Shown: positions 1 to 8,901, numbered from the stretch's first letter. The stretch is 64,000 bases of DNA from Corynebacterium sp. TAE3-ERU16 (GCF_019209935.1 NZ_JAHUTN010000009.1:1-64000), one strand, 5' to 3'. Numbers and translations: made by a program. Notes: a model not told the origin generated them from the sequence alone.

Positions 1-115
1 GGTGGTTTTAGCGGTGGGGAAACGCCCGGTCCCATTCCGAACCCGGAAGCTAAGCCCACCAGCGCCGATGGTACTGCATGCGGGAGCGTGTGGGAGAGTA
101 GGACACCGCCGACAC
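1..115 (+). rRNA. rrf: 5S ribosomal RNA, 5' end cut by the window edge
   Basis: The sequence carries the conserved 5S core: the GGGGAAACGCCCGGTCCCAT loop region, CGAACCCGGAAGCTAAGCCC and, near the 3' end, GGGAGAGTAGGACACCGCC. The first bases (GGTGGT) pair with the terminal CACCGCC to form helix I, so only a few 5' nucleotides are missing. It is the last gene of an rRNA operon lying upstream of the window, and a strong terminator follows. Confidence 0.93.
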
Positions 116-133
116 TACAACTTCACAAAAACG

Positions 134-203
134 AAGCGTGGACCATGATCCGACCATGATGCCCCCAGGGGGTCAAGGTCACGATCATGGTCCACGCTTT
201 TTC
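134..203 (+). terminator. rRNA operon terminator, composite hairpin
   Basis: A 17-bp perfect inverted repeat (134-150 with 183-199, AAGCGTGGACCATGATC and its complement) ends in a T run at 198-202. The 32-nt loop holds a second small hairpin (CCCCCAGGGGG) and a partial copy of the left arm (GACCATGAT). Its place directly after the 5S gene fits an rrn terminator. Confidence 0.9.
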
Positions 204-325
204 GTGCGTCCGCCGCCCCGGATATGTGGCGGGGTAGCATGAATTCCTCCGGCTACCCGTGTTCCCACGGGTGGTCGCCGTCCGTAAACCGTTTCAAACC
301 CGATGATCCCGGAAGGGCATGTGTC

Positions 326-1507
326 ATGGCTGAACACAATTCCAACGACAACCGTCACTCTGGCCGGGGTCGGGGAGACAACCGTCCGTCCTCCGGTCGA
401 CCGCAGACTTCCCGTGGTTCCCGCGGGGGGCGCTCCGATTCAGGCGACCGTCCGAAAGCGACCTACGACCGCAAGACCGGAGGGTTCACCACCGACGACG
501 ATCGGCGGAAGCGTGACGGATACCGTGGCCGCCCGTCGTCCTCCGACGACGACAGGCGCCGGGGCGACCGACGGGGTACGGAAGGATCGGGCGGTCGTGG
601 CTACGGAGACCGGGACACCGGCGATCGCCGTGGGGGCGGCTACGACAGGGACAACCGGGAATCCCGTCCCCCTCGCGGTGGCGAACGCCGTTCGGCGGGG
701 AGCCGGGACGACGAGCGTCGCGGCGGACGAAACAACAACGGTGGCCGCGGACATGCGCAGCGGGCGGGGGCAGGCCGCCGCGATGACGGGTTCCGTGCTG
801 GACCGCAGCGGTCCGGTTTCCGGGAGGAACGCATCAAGGCCCGTATGACCGAACCTGACCTTCCCGACGACATCACCGCACATGACCTCGACCCGTCGGT
901 CCGTCAGGACCTCCGGTCGCTGTCGAAGGACAACGCCGAGGCCGTCGGCCGGCACATGGTCATGTCCGCGACCCTCATGGCGGACGATCCCGAGCTCGCC
1001 CTTCGCCACGCCCGTGCCGCCAAGGATCGGGCGGGCCGCGTCGCGGTGGTCCGGGAGACGTGCGGTATCGCCGCCTATCACGCGGGTGAATGGAAGGAGG
1101 CGTTGGCCGAGCTCCGTGCCGCCCGACGGATGAGCGGTGGACCGGGCCTCCTCGCGGTGATGGCCGACTGCGAGCGTGGCCTCGGTCGCCCCGAACGCGC
1201 CATCGAGATGTCCAGGAACGAGGACCTCGACGCCCTCGACCCGGAGTCGAGGACCGAATTCGCGATCGTCATCGCCGGAGCCCGCAAGGACATGGGCGAT
1301 GTCGACGCCGCGGTGATCGAACTGCAGCGCGAGGACCTCAATCCCGCCCGTACCGGATCTTCCGCGGCCAGGCTCTTCTACGCCTACGCGGACGCGCTGG
1401 CCGCCGCAGGGCGCGCGGAGGAGGCCAGGGAATGGTTCACCAACGCCAAGAAGGCCGATACCGGGGAACTGCTCGACACCGACGAGCGGCTCGCCGAACT
1501 CGGCTGA
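326..1507 (+). CDS. TPR-like protein with long Arg/Gly/Asp-rich disordered N-terminus
   Basis: 393 residues from ATG 326, which has GGAAGGG 8 nt upstream; an in-frame ATG at 224 would only add unrelated residues. Roughly residues 1-190 are low-complexity (RGG, GDRR, SRGG repeats) and very rich in Arg, Gly, Asp and Ser, so predicted disordered and possibly nucleic-acid binding. The C-terminal half (about 200-393) is alpha-helical with TPR-like pairs (LALRHARAAKDRAGRVAVV, AREWFTNAKKADTG). Related proteins sit next to the HAD phosphatase in other corynebacteria. Function unknown; because TPRs bind partners, a scaffold role is inference. Confidence 0.8.
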   Translation: MAEHNSNDNRHSGRGRGDNRPSSGRPQTSRGSRGGRSDSGDRPKATYDRKTGGFTTDDDRRKRDGYRGRPSSSDDDRRRGDRRGTEGSGGRGYGDRDTGDRRGGGYDRDNRESRPPRGGERRSAGSRDDERRGGRNNNGGRGHAQRAGAGRRDDGFRAGPQRSGFREERIKARMTEPDLPDDITAHDLDPSVRQDLRSLSKDNAEAVGRHMVMSATLMADDPELALRHARAAKDRAGRVAVVRETCGIAAYHAGEWKEALAELRAARRMSGGPGLLAVMADCERGLGRPERAIEMSRNEDLDALDPESRTEFAIVIAGARKDMGDVDAAVIELQREDLNPARTGSSAARLFYAYADALAAAGRAEEAREWFTNAKKADTGELLDTDERLAELG

Positions 1508-1567
1508 TCCCGGGCCCGACGCGGTCGGTTGACCGGGGCACCGGATTCGGTCCGTTGCCGCCCTCGG

Positions 1568-1573
1568 TAGACT
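1568..1573 (+). promoter_or_regulatory. -10 element TAGACT for a leaderless HAD gene
   Basis: TAGACT lies 8 nt before the ATG at 1582 and no Shine-Dalgarno sequence lies between, so the transcript is predicted to begin at or next to the start codon. No clear -35 is visible. Confidence 0.5.
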
Positions 1574-1581
1574 GATGGACC

Positions 1582-2565
1582 ATGACTGTGGCCTCAGACT
1601 ACGACGCTCTTCTCCTGGATCTCGACGGAACGATCTACCAGGGTGGGGCCGCTGTACCGGGTGCCGTCCCGGCCGTCAGCGGCTCCGGCCTACCCGCCGT
1701 CTACGTGACCAACAACGCCTCGCGCGCTCCCCGTGATGTGGCCGAGCAACTCAACTCCCTCGGTCTGGACACCCGCCCGGAGGACGTCATGACCTCCGCC
1801 CTGGCGGCGATCCAGCTCGCCGCGGACCGTGTCCCCGCGGGTTCGACGGTCCTCGTCCTCGGCACCGACTCCTTCCGTTCCCTGGCGGCTGAGGCCGGTT
1901 TCAGGCTCACCGACTCCGCGGATGACGATCCTGTGGCCGTCCTGCACGGCCACAACCCGGACACCGGATGGGCGCACCTCTCCGAGGCGGCACTCGCCAT
2001 CCGGAAGGGTGCCCTGTACCTGGCGAGTAACCTGGACACCACACTCCCGAAGGAACGCGGGCTGCACGTCGGCAACGGCTCGATGGTCGCGGCTGTGGTC
2101 TCCGCCACCGGTGTCTCCCCGATCTCCGCGGGAAAGCCGGAACCGGCGATGTTCCACTCGGCGGCCCGGGCCCTCGGCTGCACCGCGCCGCTCGCGGTCG
2201 GCGACCGACTCGACACCGACATCGCGGGAGGGGTCGCCGCCGGAATGGACACCCTCTGCGTGCTCACCGGGGTGAGTGGTCACCATGACGTGCTCAGAGC
2301 ACCCGTGCCCCACCGTCCGACACTCATCTCGGACACCCTCGACGTCTTCGACGAAGCCACCGACACCCTGCGCCCCGGGGCGCAGGGGGGCTTCACCGCT
2401 ACCGTCGACGCCGGCGTACTCCGAATCAGCGGCGGAACCCCTGATTCGACCGCCGTGCAGGCGCTCCGGACCGCCGCCGCCGTCGCGTGGGCCACGCAAG
2501 CCACGGTCGGCGAGGTCACCGGAGACAGCGCCGATGCGCGTCGTGTGCTCGAACAGTGGTGGTGA
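1582..2565 (+). CDS. HAD-IIA family phosphatase (NagD/phosphoglycolate phosphatase-like)
   Basis: 327 residues. It has the HAD motifs in order: DLDGTIYQGG near residue 12 (nucleophile Asp), VTNNAS near 42, a conserved Lys in SAGKPEPAM and GDRLDTDIAGG near 210 (Mg-binding acidic pair). The C2-type cap between motifs II and III places it in subfamily IIA with NagD and PGP. About 60 extra C-terminal residues contain GEVTGDSADARRVLEQWW. It probably removes phosphate from a small metabolite such as 2-phosphoglycolate or glycerol-phosphate; the substrate cannot be read from sequence. The stop is 2 nt before the next small ORF, so they are probably co-transcribed. Confidence 0.88.
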   Translation: MTVASDYDALLLDLDGTIYQGGAAVPGAVPAVSGSGLPAVYVTNNASRAPRDVAEQLNSLGLDTRPEDVMTSALAAIQLAADRVPAGSTVLVLGTDSFRSLAAEAGFRLTDSADDDPVAVLHGHNPDTGWAHLSEAALAIRKGALYLASNLDTTLPKERGLHVGNGSMVAAVVSATGVSPISAGKPEPAMFHSAARALGCTAPLAVGDRLDTDIAGGVAAGMDTLCVLTGVSGHHDVLRAPVPHRPTLISDTLDVFDEATDTLRPGAQGGFTATVDAGVLRISGGTPDSTAVQALRTAAAVAWATQATVGEVTGDSADARRVLEQWW

Positions 2566-2567
2566 GG

Positions 2568-2759
2568 ATGTCCGGACACCCGAAACCGGGACCGCGGTCC
2601 GGCGCGCCGGTGCCCGGCGATCCCGGAACACCGCGGACCACCCCGGAACAAGTCCGGAACAGTCTGGACGCTGTTCTGGGGGAGCCGACGGCGACGCTGG
2701 CCGAGGAGGCCGAGCAGCTCGCCAGAGCACACCAGATCCTGCACGATGCGCTGCAGTAG
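2568..2759 (+). CDS. Small conserved-type hypothetical protein (63 aa)
   Basis: The ATG lies 2 nt after the HAD stop, with GGTGAGG just upstream as a possible ribosome site overlapping the HAD end. The N-terminal half is Pro/Gly-rich and probably disordered; the C-terminal half (TPEQVRNSLDAVLGEP, LAEEAEQLARAHQILHDAL) should form an amphipathic helix. I do not recognise a family. It lies between the HAD gene and tlyA in the same orientation, where corynebacterial genomes often have a short ORF. Confidence is moderate because only length, context and helix pattern support it. Confidence 0.6.
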   Translation: MSGHPKPGPRSGAPVPGDPGTPRTTPEQVRNSLDAVLGEPTATLAEEAEQLARAHQILHDALQ

Positions 2760-2828
2760 TTCCGGTGGGGCCCGTCCCGCCACTCCGTCACCCGACACGC
2801 ACGCCACCGAACACCGAGGAGTCTCCTG

Positions 2829-3665
2829 ATGGTCGCCCGCAGGCGTCTCGACGCCGAACTCGTCCGCCGCAAGATAGCGCGGTCCCGTGAGCACGCGGTG
2901 GAGATGATCCGCGGCAAGAGGGTGGAAGTGGGGGGAATTCTCGCGGTCAAACCGGCCACCGTCGTCAACCCCGAGGTCTCGATCCGGGTCTCCGAGGCCG
3001 AGGAGGACACGTACGCCTCGAGAGGCGCGCACAAGTTGCTCGGGGCTCTCGACGCGTTCACCGCGGACGGACTCACCCTGTCCGGGCGGCGCGTCCTCGA
3101 CGCGGGAGCGTCGACCGGTGGCTTCACGGACGTCTGTCTCCGTCGGGGAGCGTCCGAGGTCGTCGCCGTAGACGTCGGTTACGGCCAGTTGATCTGGCGA
3201 CTCCAGAATGATCCCCGGGTGCGTGTCCTGGACCGGACCAACATCCGCGGAATCACCCCGGAAGCGCTCGGCGGGCGGTGTGACGCCATGGTCGGGGACC
3301 TGTCGTTCATCTCCCTCCGACTCGTCCTCCCGGCGATCCGTGACTGCACGGTCCCCGGCGCCGATCTGCTGCCCATGGTGAAACCGCAGTTCGAGGTGGG
3401 CAAGGAGCGGCTCGGGTCCGGTGGCGTCGTGCGCAGTCCCGAGCTCAGGATGGAGGTCACCTACGACATCGCCCGCTTCGCCGGGGACCTCGGGATGACG
3501 GTCCGGGGTGTCGTCGCGTCCCCGCTTCCCGGACCATCCGGCAACGTAGAGTACTTCCTGTGGCTCGTCAACGGGCCCGGCACCGACGGTGGCGGGCCCC
3601 GGTACGACGGGGACGACGAGATCCGGAAGATGGTGGAACGAGCAGTGGAGGAAGGCCCGAAATGA
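2829..3665 (+). CDS. tlyA: TlyA family rRNA 2'-O-methyltransferase
   Basis: 278 residues. An N-terminal S4 RNA-binding domain (about 1-60, KIARSREHAVEMIRGKRVEV) is followed by an FtsJ/RrmJ-type Rossmann methyltransferase domain with SAM motif LDAGASTGGFTD near residue 92 and the catalytic-type GDLSFISLR and MVKPQFEVGKE motifs. In mycobacteria TlyA methylates the 2'-O of C1409 of 16S rRNA and C1920 of 23S rRNA, which makes ribosomes sensitive to capreomycin. GAGGAG sits a few bases upstream. The stop overlaps the nadK start (ATGA), the usual actinobacterial tlyA-nadK-recN order. Confidence 0.93.
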   Translation: MVARRRLDAELVRRKIARSREHAVEMIRGKRVEVGGILAVKPATVVNPEVSIRVSEAEEDTYASRGAHKLLGALDAFTADGLTLSGRRVLDAGASTGGFTDVCLRRGASEVVAVDVGYGQLIWRLQNDPRVRVLDRTNIRGITPEALGGRCDAMVGDLSFISLRLVLPAIRDCTVPGADLLPMVKPQFEVGKERLGSGGVVRSPELRMEVTYDIARFAGDLGMTVRGVVASPLPGPSGNVEYFLWLVNGPGTDGGGPRYDGDDEIRKMVERAVEEGPK

Positions 3666-4597
3666 CCGACCGCGAAGTACTACTTGTTCCGCACGTGGGG
3701 CGCCGAGCCAACCTGGAGGCAACCGCTGACGCGGCGGAGCTGCTGGATGCCGCAGGCCTCCGGGTGCGGGTACTGACGCCCAGTGACCCGACCGTCCTGG
3801 TCGAGCATCCCGTGCTGGGTCGTTTTCCCCGTTACGCGCACTGTGCGGAGGCCGCCGACGGGGTTGAGCTCGTCCTGGTTCTGGGCGGCGACGGCACATT
3901 CCTGCGCGCCGCCGACATCGCGCACATGAATGACCTGCCCGTCCTCGGAATCAATCTCGGACACGTCGGGTTTCTCGCCGAATGGGAGTCGGATTCCCTG
4001 GAACTGGCGATCACCCGGGTCATCGAGCGGGACTACCGGATTGAGGACCGGATGACCCTTGACGTCACCGTCCTGGGGGCCGATCAGGAGGAGGTGGGTA
4101 CCGCGTGGGCGCTGAACGAGGTCAGTGTGGAGAACCTCAACCGCTCCGGGGTTCTCGACGCGACCCTCGAGGTGGACGGTCGTCCGGTCACCACCTTCGG
4201 GTGCGACGGCATGCTCATCTCAACCCCGACCGGGTCCACGGCATACGCGTTCTCCGCCGGGGGGCCGGTGCTCTGGCCGGAGCTCGACGCCATTCTCGTC
4301 GTCCCGAACAACGCTCACGCCCTGTTCGCCAAGCCTCTGGTGGTCAGCCCCTCATCGATCGTCGCGGTGGAGTCGAACTCGGACACCTCGGCGGCGGTCG
4401 CGATCATGGACGGTTTCCGGGAACTGCCCATGCCGCCCGGATCACGGATAGAGGTGGAGCGCGGTCGCCGGCCGGTCCGTTGGGTCCGACTGGACGAGTC
4501 GACGTTCACGGACCGACTCGTGACCAAGTTCCGTCTTCCGGTGGAGGGATGGCGGGGGCCCGGTCCGGCGAAGCAGGACGGACCCGCCGGTACCTGA
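3662..4597 (+). CDS. nadK: NAD kinase
   Basis: 311 residues from the ATG that overlaps the tlyA stop as ATGA; the open frame extends further 5' but only as a shadow of tlyA. Signature motifs are present: GGDGTFLRAA near 82 (ATP binding and catalysis), NLGHVGFLAE near 105, and the NAD-binding TPTGSTAYAFSAGGP near 190. The enzyme phosphorylates NAD to NADP in the cytosol. Its placement between tlyA and recN is standard in Actinobacteria. Also known as ppnK. Confidence 0.95.
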   Translation: MTDREVLLVPHVGRRANLEATADAAELLDAAGLRVRVLTPSDPTVLVEHPVLGRFPRYAHCAEAADGVELVLVLGGDGTFLRAADIAHMNDLPVLGINLGHVGFLAEWESDSLELAITRVIERDYRIEDRMTLDVTVLGADQEEVGTAWALNEVSVENLNRSGVLDATLEVDGRPVTTFGCDGMLISTPTGSTAYAFSAGGPVLWPELDAILVVPNNAHALFAKPLVVSPSSIVAVESNSDTSAAVAIMDGFRELPMPPGSRIEVERGRRPVRWVRLDESTFTDRLVTKFRLPVEGWRGPGPAKQDGPAGT

Positions 4598-4619
4598 CAG
4601 CTCCACAACCGTTCCCTGC

Positions 4620-4637
4620 TCTAGCACGCCTGTTCTA
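4620..4637 (+). promoter_or_regulatory. LexA (SOS) box upstream of recN
   Basis: TCTAGCACGCCTGTTCTA matches 11 of the 14 fixed positions of the corynebacterial LexA palindrome TCGAACA-N4-TGTTCGA. It lies where the -35 of the recN promoter should be, 10 nt ahead of the likely -10. recN is a classical SOS gene, so repression by LexA is a well-supported inference. Confidence 0.72.
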
Positions 4638-4647
4638 AACGTTGCTG

Positions 4648-4653
4648 TATCGT
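4648..4653 (+). promoter_or_regulatory. -10 element TATCGT of recN, leaderless
   Basis: TATCGT sits 6 nt before the ATG at 4660, leaving no room for a ribosome site, so a leaderless mRNA is predicted. The LexA box lies just upstream. Confidence 0.5.
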
Positions 4654-4659
4654 GGTGGC

Positions 4660-6390
4660 ATGCTTGCAGAGATCACGATCGAGAACCTCGGTGTCATTCC
4701 CGTCGCCACCACCGAACTCGACGCCGGGCTCACGGTGCTGACCGGGGAGACCGGTGCAGGTAAAACCATGGTGGTCTCCGGACTCCGACTGTTGTGCGGT
4801 GGCCGGGCCGATGCCTCGAGGGTCCGGACCGGCGCCGCACAAGCGGTGGTCGAGGGCAGATTTCTCGTCGATCAGCTGCCCACGGAGACCGCGTGTGCGG
4901 TCACCAAACTCGTGGACGCCGCCGGCGGCACCGCCGACGAGAACGGCGAATTCATAGCATCGCGCACCGTCAACGCGACCGGACGCAGCAGGGCTCATCT
5001 CGGTGGCCGCTCGGTTCCCGCCGCCACCCTCGCGGACTTCACCGCGGACCTGCTCACGATCCACGGGCAGAACGACCAGCTGCGGTTGTTGTCGCCGGAA
5101 CGCCAGTTGGCCGCTCTCGACAGGTTCGATCCGCGGATAGCGCCGCTTCTCTCGGACTATAGGCGGGCGTGGCGGTCCTGGCGGGACAAAGCCAGGGACC
5201 TGAAGGAACGGACGACGCGGCGGCGTGAGCTCGCGCAGGAGGTTGACCGCCTCCAGTTCGCGATCGGGGAGATCGATGACGTGGATCCCGGGCCGGGCGA
5301 GGACACCGACCTCAAGGATCAGATCCGTCGGCTCCAGGATGTCGACGGTCTGCGGGAACAGGCGACCGCCGCCGTCATCGCGGTCGACGGGCCCGAGGCG
5401 CTCGGTGGTTTCGACGGGGCAGCCGACACCTCGGGAGCCTCTGACCTCCTCGGTGCGGCCCAGTCGGCGCTGGTGGGGTCGGATGATCCCGTTCTCGCCG
5501 CGGTCGCGGCGAGACTGGGCGAGATGACCTCTCAGCTGGGGGAGATCTCCGCGGAACTCGGCGCATTCCTGTCCGGCCTACCCGCCGACCCCGCCGCCCT
5601 CGAGCAGATGCTGCAGCGCCAACAACAGCTCAAGCAGCTGACCAGGAAATACGCCGCGGACATCGACGGGGTTCTCGCATGGCGGGACAAGGCACGCCGC
5701 AAGCTCGCCGCCATCGACGTCTCCAGCGACGCCGTCGAGAAGCTGCGTGCCGAGACGGCGGAGGCGGAGAAGACGATGCGTTCCTCCGCGGAGAAACTGA
5801 CGGCGGCCCGGGCCGCCGCCGCGGAGAGACTGGGTGGTGAGGTGACCGGGGAGCTGCAGGGACTCGCGATGGCCAAATCCCGCTTCGAGGTCGCCCTCCG
5901 GCAGGTTGTCCCGGGCGCGGACGGCGCGGACGACATCGAATTCCTTCTCGCAGCGACCCCCGACACCGGGGCTCGCGCCCTGGCCACGACCGCTTCCGGT
6001 GGCGAACTGTCACGCGTCATGCTCGCACTCGAGGTCATTCTCGCGGCCGGGACCAGCGGGGCGACACTCGTGTTCGACGAGGTCGATGCAGGGGTCGGTG
6101 GGCGGGCCGCGGTCGAGATCGGACGTCGGCTCGCGCGCCTGGCCGTGAACAACCAGGTCATCGTGGTAACCCACCTGCCGCAGGTCGCGGCATTCGCGGA
6201 CACTCACCTCCACGTCGCGAAGCAGGTCGGGGACTCCTCCGTGACCTCCGGGGTCGAGGTGCTGGACGATGACCGGCGGGTCGAGGAGATCTCCCGCATG
6301 CTCGCCGGCCTCGACGACACCGCGACGGGCCGGGCACACGCACGGGAACTTCTCGACACCGCCGCGAAGGCCCGCGCCGAGTTCCGCTGA
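4660..6390 (+). CDS. recN: DNA repair protein RecN
   Basis: 576 residues from ATG 4660 (protein begins MLAEITIENLGV); a TTG at 4642 would put the start upstream of the -10. It is an SMC-like ATPase: N-terminal Walker A GETGAGKTM near residue 31, central coiled-coil arms (about 160-400, many Glu/Arg/Leu heptads), C-terminal signature ASGGELSRVMLAL near 448 and Walker B LVFDEVDAGVGGR near 473. It acts early in double-strand break repair with RecA. Length is normal for the family. Confidence 0.95.
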   Translation: MLAEITIENLGVIPVATTELDAGLTVLTGETGAGKTMVVSGLRLLCGGRADASRVRTGAAQAVVEGRFLVDQLPTETACAVTKLVDAAGGTADENGEFIASRTVNATGRSRAHLGGRSVPAATLADFTADLLTIHGQNDQLRLLSPERQLAALDRFDPRIAPLLSDYRRAWRSWRDKARDLKERTTRRRELAQEVDRLQFAIGEIDDVDPGPGEDTDLKDQIRRLQDVDGLREQATAAVIAVDGPEALGGFDGAADTSGASDLLGAAQSALVGSDDPVLAAVAARLGEMTSQLGEISAELGAFLSGLPADPAALEQMLQRQQQLKQLTRKYAADIDGVLAWRDKARRKLAAIDVSSDAVEKLRAETAEAEKTMRSSAEKLTAARAAAAERLGGEVTGELQGLAMAKSRFEVALRQVVPGADGADDIEFLLAATPDTGARALATTASGGELSRVMLALEVILAAGTSGATLVFDEVDAGVGGRAAVEIGRRLARLAVNNQVIVVTHLPQVAAFADTHLHVAKQVGDSSVTSGVEVLDDDRRVEEISRMLAGLDDTATGRAHARELLDTAAKARAEFR

Positions 6391-6474
6391 CGGAGAGACC
6401 TGCCGGGCGGACATCCTGCACGTTGTTCCGCGAGTCTCCACCACGTGGGGCCCGCCCGGTTGCACAATAGCGGC

Positions 6475-7659
6475 ATGAGTCTGTTCTCCCGCACCGTAGA
6501 TCTCCCCGGCCTGCATGGCACTCTCCGCGAGTGCACCCGCCGAGGGAAGGGCCTGAAACGTCTTTCCGAAGGCGACATCGCCGTGATCGATGCCCCGGAC
6601 ATCAACCGTGCGTTCGCTCAGCGGCTGATCGACGCCCGTCCCGCCGCCGTCGTCAACGTCGCCGGGTTCACCACGGGTGCGGTTCCGAACTTCGGTCCCC
6701 AGATGATGCTCGACGCCGGTATCACTCTCGTGGACAGCGTCGGTGCGGAAGTGTGGCGCCACCTCAGGGACGGCCGCAAGGGTGTGCTCACCGAAGACGG
6801 CGAGCTCTACCAGGGAGGGACCCTGATCTGTGCGGGACGGGTCCTCGACACCCGTTCCGCGGAGGTCGCATTCACCGAGGCCCAGGGGTCGCTCGTGGAC
6901 CACATGGAGGCGTTCTTCGGGAACACGATCCAGTTCATCCACTCCGAGGCTCCGCTGCTCATCGACGGCCTCGGGGTCCCGGAGACGGGCGTCGAGATCG
7001 CCAACCGGAAGGTCCTGGTCCTCTCACCCGGTCCCGACCACCGGGAACAGCTGAAACGGCTGCACAACTTCATCCGCGAGTACGATCCGGTTCTCATCGG
7101 TGTCGATTCCGCCGCGGACGCCCTCGTCGACGCCAAGTACACCCCCGACCTCGTCGTCGGCGATCCGTCCGGCATCGGTTCGGAGGCGCTCCGCAGCGGC
7201 GCCCGTGTCGTGCTTCCGGCGGATCCTGACGGGCACGCCGTCGGGCTGGAGCGTATCCAGGACCTCGGCATCGGTGCGATGACGTTCCCCGCCGCCAGTA
7301 AATCGGCCACCGACCTCGCGCTGCTCCTGGCCGACTACCACGGCGCTTCCCTCATCGTGAACGCCGGCGCGCCCCTGGATCTCCACACGATCTTCGTCGA
7401 CGGCCCCGAGGCGACCCCCTCGGCGCTTCTCACGAGGGCGAAGCTCGGTGCCCGGTTGATCGACGGTGAAACGGTTGCGGAGCTCTACAACGTCGGCGGA
7501 CCGGTCAACCTCGCGTGGCTCTGGACCCTGCTCGGCTTCCTCGTCGCGGTAGCCGTGATCGTCGTCATCGCGGGCACCTCCGGGGACGGAGATTTCACCG
7601 GCAACCTCATCGACACCTGGAACAATCTCGCGCTGACCGTCCAAGGCTGGTTCCGCTAG
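6475..7659 (+). CDS. steA: Cytokinetic ring protein SteA
   Basis: 394 residues from ATG 6475; an upstream in-frame ATG at 6445 is less likely because typical SteA begins with the RTVDLPGLHGTLR region. The cytosolic part resembles a thiamine-pyrophosphokinase-like fold (SPGPDHREQLKRL, DPSGIGSEALRSGARVVLPAD) and one C-terminal transmembrane helix lies at about 342-365 (WLWTLLGFLVAVAVIVVIAG). In C. glutamicum SteA and SteB form a divisome-associated pair needed for normal daughter-cell separation through the peptidoglycan hydrolase RipA. steB follows after 51 nt. Confidence 0.9.
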   Translation: MSLFSRTVDLPGLHGTLRECTRRGKGLKRLSEGDIAVIDAPDINRAFAQRLIDARPAAVVNVAGFTTGAVPNFGPQMMLDAGITLVDSVGAEVWRHLRDGRKGVLTEDGELYQGGTLICAGRVLDTRSAEVAFTEAQGSLVDHMEAFFGNTIQFIHSEAPLLIDGLGVPETGVEIANRKVLVLSPGPDHREQLKRLHNFIREYDPVLIGVDSAADALVDAKYTPDLVVGDPSGIGSEALRSGARVVLPADPDGHAVGLERIQDLGIGAMTFPAASKSATDLALLLADYHGASLIVNAGAPLDLHTIFVDGPEATPSALLTRAKLGARLIDGETVAELYNVGGPVNLAWLWTLLGFLVAVAVIVVIAGTSGDGDFTGNLIDTWNNLALTVQGWFR

Positions 7660-7710
7660 CGGATTCTCCGCCACCAACCTCTCACCACACCTGATCAGGA
7701 GTTCTCACCC

Positions 7711-8763
7711 ATGGCCCACACATCACGGCGTCGATTCGGACCGCTGGCGGGCATCTTCTTCGGCATCGCGGGCGGCGTAGCTCTGGGTGCCTGCGTACTG
7801 GCCCCGATCCTCCCGGAGGGGGAGTCGGGAACCGAGACGATCACGCCCGCACAGCTCAGTGAGGCCCGTCTCAACGCCGAGATCGGAGCCGCTCAGGCGG
7901 ACACCGCGGATGCGGTCGTCGCGAGCGTCGCCGAGGAGACCGTGGCCGGTACCCTCACCGACCAGTCGGTCCTGCTCATCACGACTCCCGGGGCGGATCA
8001 GGAGGACATCGACAACATCGCCTGGCTCCTCGGGAAAGCCGATGCGGTCGACGCGGGCACGATCGCGCTGACGGAGAAGTTCCTGGATCAGGAGGGCGCC
8101 GACGGGCTGAAGACGATCGTCACCTCGACGCTTCCGGCCGGCGCGCAGCTCTCCCTCGACCGGCTCGACCCCGGCACCCACTCCGGTGAAGCCCTGGGCT
8201 CCGCCCTGTTCAAGGATCCGGTGACCGGCGATCCGCAGGCGGACGCGGGGGAACGGGATCTCCTGCTGAACGCGCTCTCCGAGGCCGGCTTCATCACCTT
8301 CGAGCACGGGACCATCCGACCCGCCGACATCATCGTGATCGTCACCGGTGACGACGACGGCTCCGGCGACCGGTTCGCGGCCAAGAATCTCGCCACCTTC
8401 GCGACGGCCCTGGACACGCGGGGCCGCGGTGTGGTCCTCGCAGGCCGGGTGCACGCCGCCGCGGACACCGGCGCCATAGGTGTCCTGCGGGGGAATCCGG
8501 ACGCGAACCGGCACGTCTCCACCGTCGACTCCATCGACCGCGCCTACGGGCGCATGGCGACGGTTCTCGCGGCACGCTACGAGCGCGAGGGCGATTCCGG
8601 TTCCTACGGTTCGGCGGCCTCCGCGGAAGCCGCCGCACCCGCCAGGCCCACCGGTCCGGTCCGGGATCCGGAGCCCGTGGCGGACGGGGCTCCGGCACCG
8701 GAGGCGCCGGTCGAGGACCAGCCCGTTGAAGAGCAGGCTGCGCCCGCTCCGGAGGCCGGATAG
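7711..8763 (+). CDS. steB: Copper-transporter/MctB-domain protein SteB
   Basis: 350 residues. One N-terminal membrane segment (FGPLAGIFFGIAGGVALGA, about 6-30) anchors a large extracytoplasmic domain of the Copper_out/MctB family. The last 60 residues are an Ala/Pro/Glu-rich low-complexity tail. It is the partner of SteA in corynebacterial cell separation; the copper annotation comes from mycobacterial MctB and may not apply here. AGGAGT upstream of ATG 7711 supports the start. A GC hairpin follows the stop. Confidence 0.88.
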   Translation: MAHTSRRRFGPLAGIFFGIAGGVALGACVLAPILPEGESGTETITPAQLSEARLNAEIGAAQADTADAVVASVAEETVAGTLTDQSVLLITTPGADQEDIDNIAWLLGKADAVDAGTIALTEKFLDQEGADGLKTIVTSTLPAGAQLSLDRLDPGTHSGEALGSALFKDPVTGDPQADAGERDLLLNALSEAGFITFEHGTIRPADIIVIVTGDDDGSGDRFAAKNLATFATALDTRGRGVVLAGRVHAAADTGAIGVLRGNPDANRHVSTVDSIDRAYGRMATVLAARYEREGDSGSYGSAASAEAAAPARPTGPVRDPEPVADGAPAPEAPVEDQPVEEQAAPAPEAG

Positions 8764-8781
8764 CGGCCCCGGGTGGGGCCG
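8764..8781 (+). terminator. Short GC hairpin after steB
   Basis: CGGCCCC-GGGT-GGGGCCG forms a 7-bp all-GC stem with a 4-nt loop right after the steB stop and just before the pyrG promoter. It lacks a T run, so it may be a weak terminator. Confidence 0.45.
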
Positions 8782-8791
8782 GGGGCTGTGT

Positions 8792-8797
8792 TAAACT
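8792..8797 (+). promoter_or_regulatory. -10 element TAAACT of pyrG with long leader
   Basis: TAAACT is the only AT-rich hexamer between steB and pyrG and would start a transcript near 8804, giving a leader of about 185 nt. The leader ends with two CCCGGG arms (8955-8960 and 8976-8981) followed by CTTTT that runs into the TTG start, an attenuator-like arrangement, though the stem is only about 6 bp. Confidence 0.45.
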
Positions 8798-8901
8798 GGA
8801 GACCCGTGGGTTACGTTGCCGTTAACCTTCAGCACCACCTGCGGTTTCCTCGTTTTCCGGGCCCGCTCCACGTCCGTGGGGCAGGCGGATCAACCGGTTG
8901 A

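Noticed and set aside
2280..3899. 539-aa open frame on the minus strand
   Set aside because: It is antisense to the HAD gene, tlyA and nadK, all with clear family motifs; its composition is that of a high-GC shadow frame.
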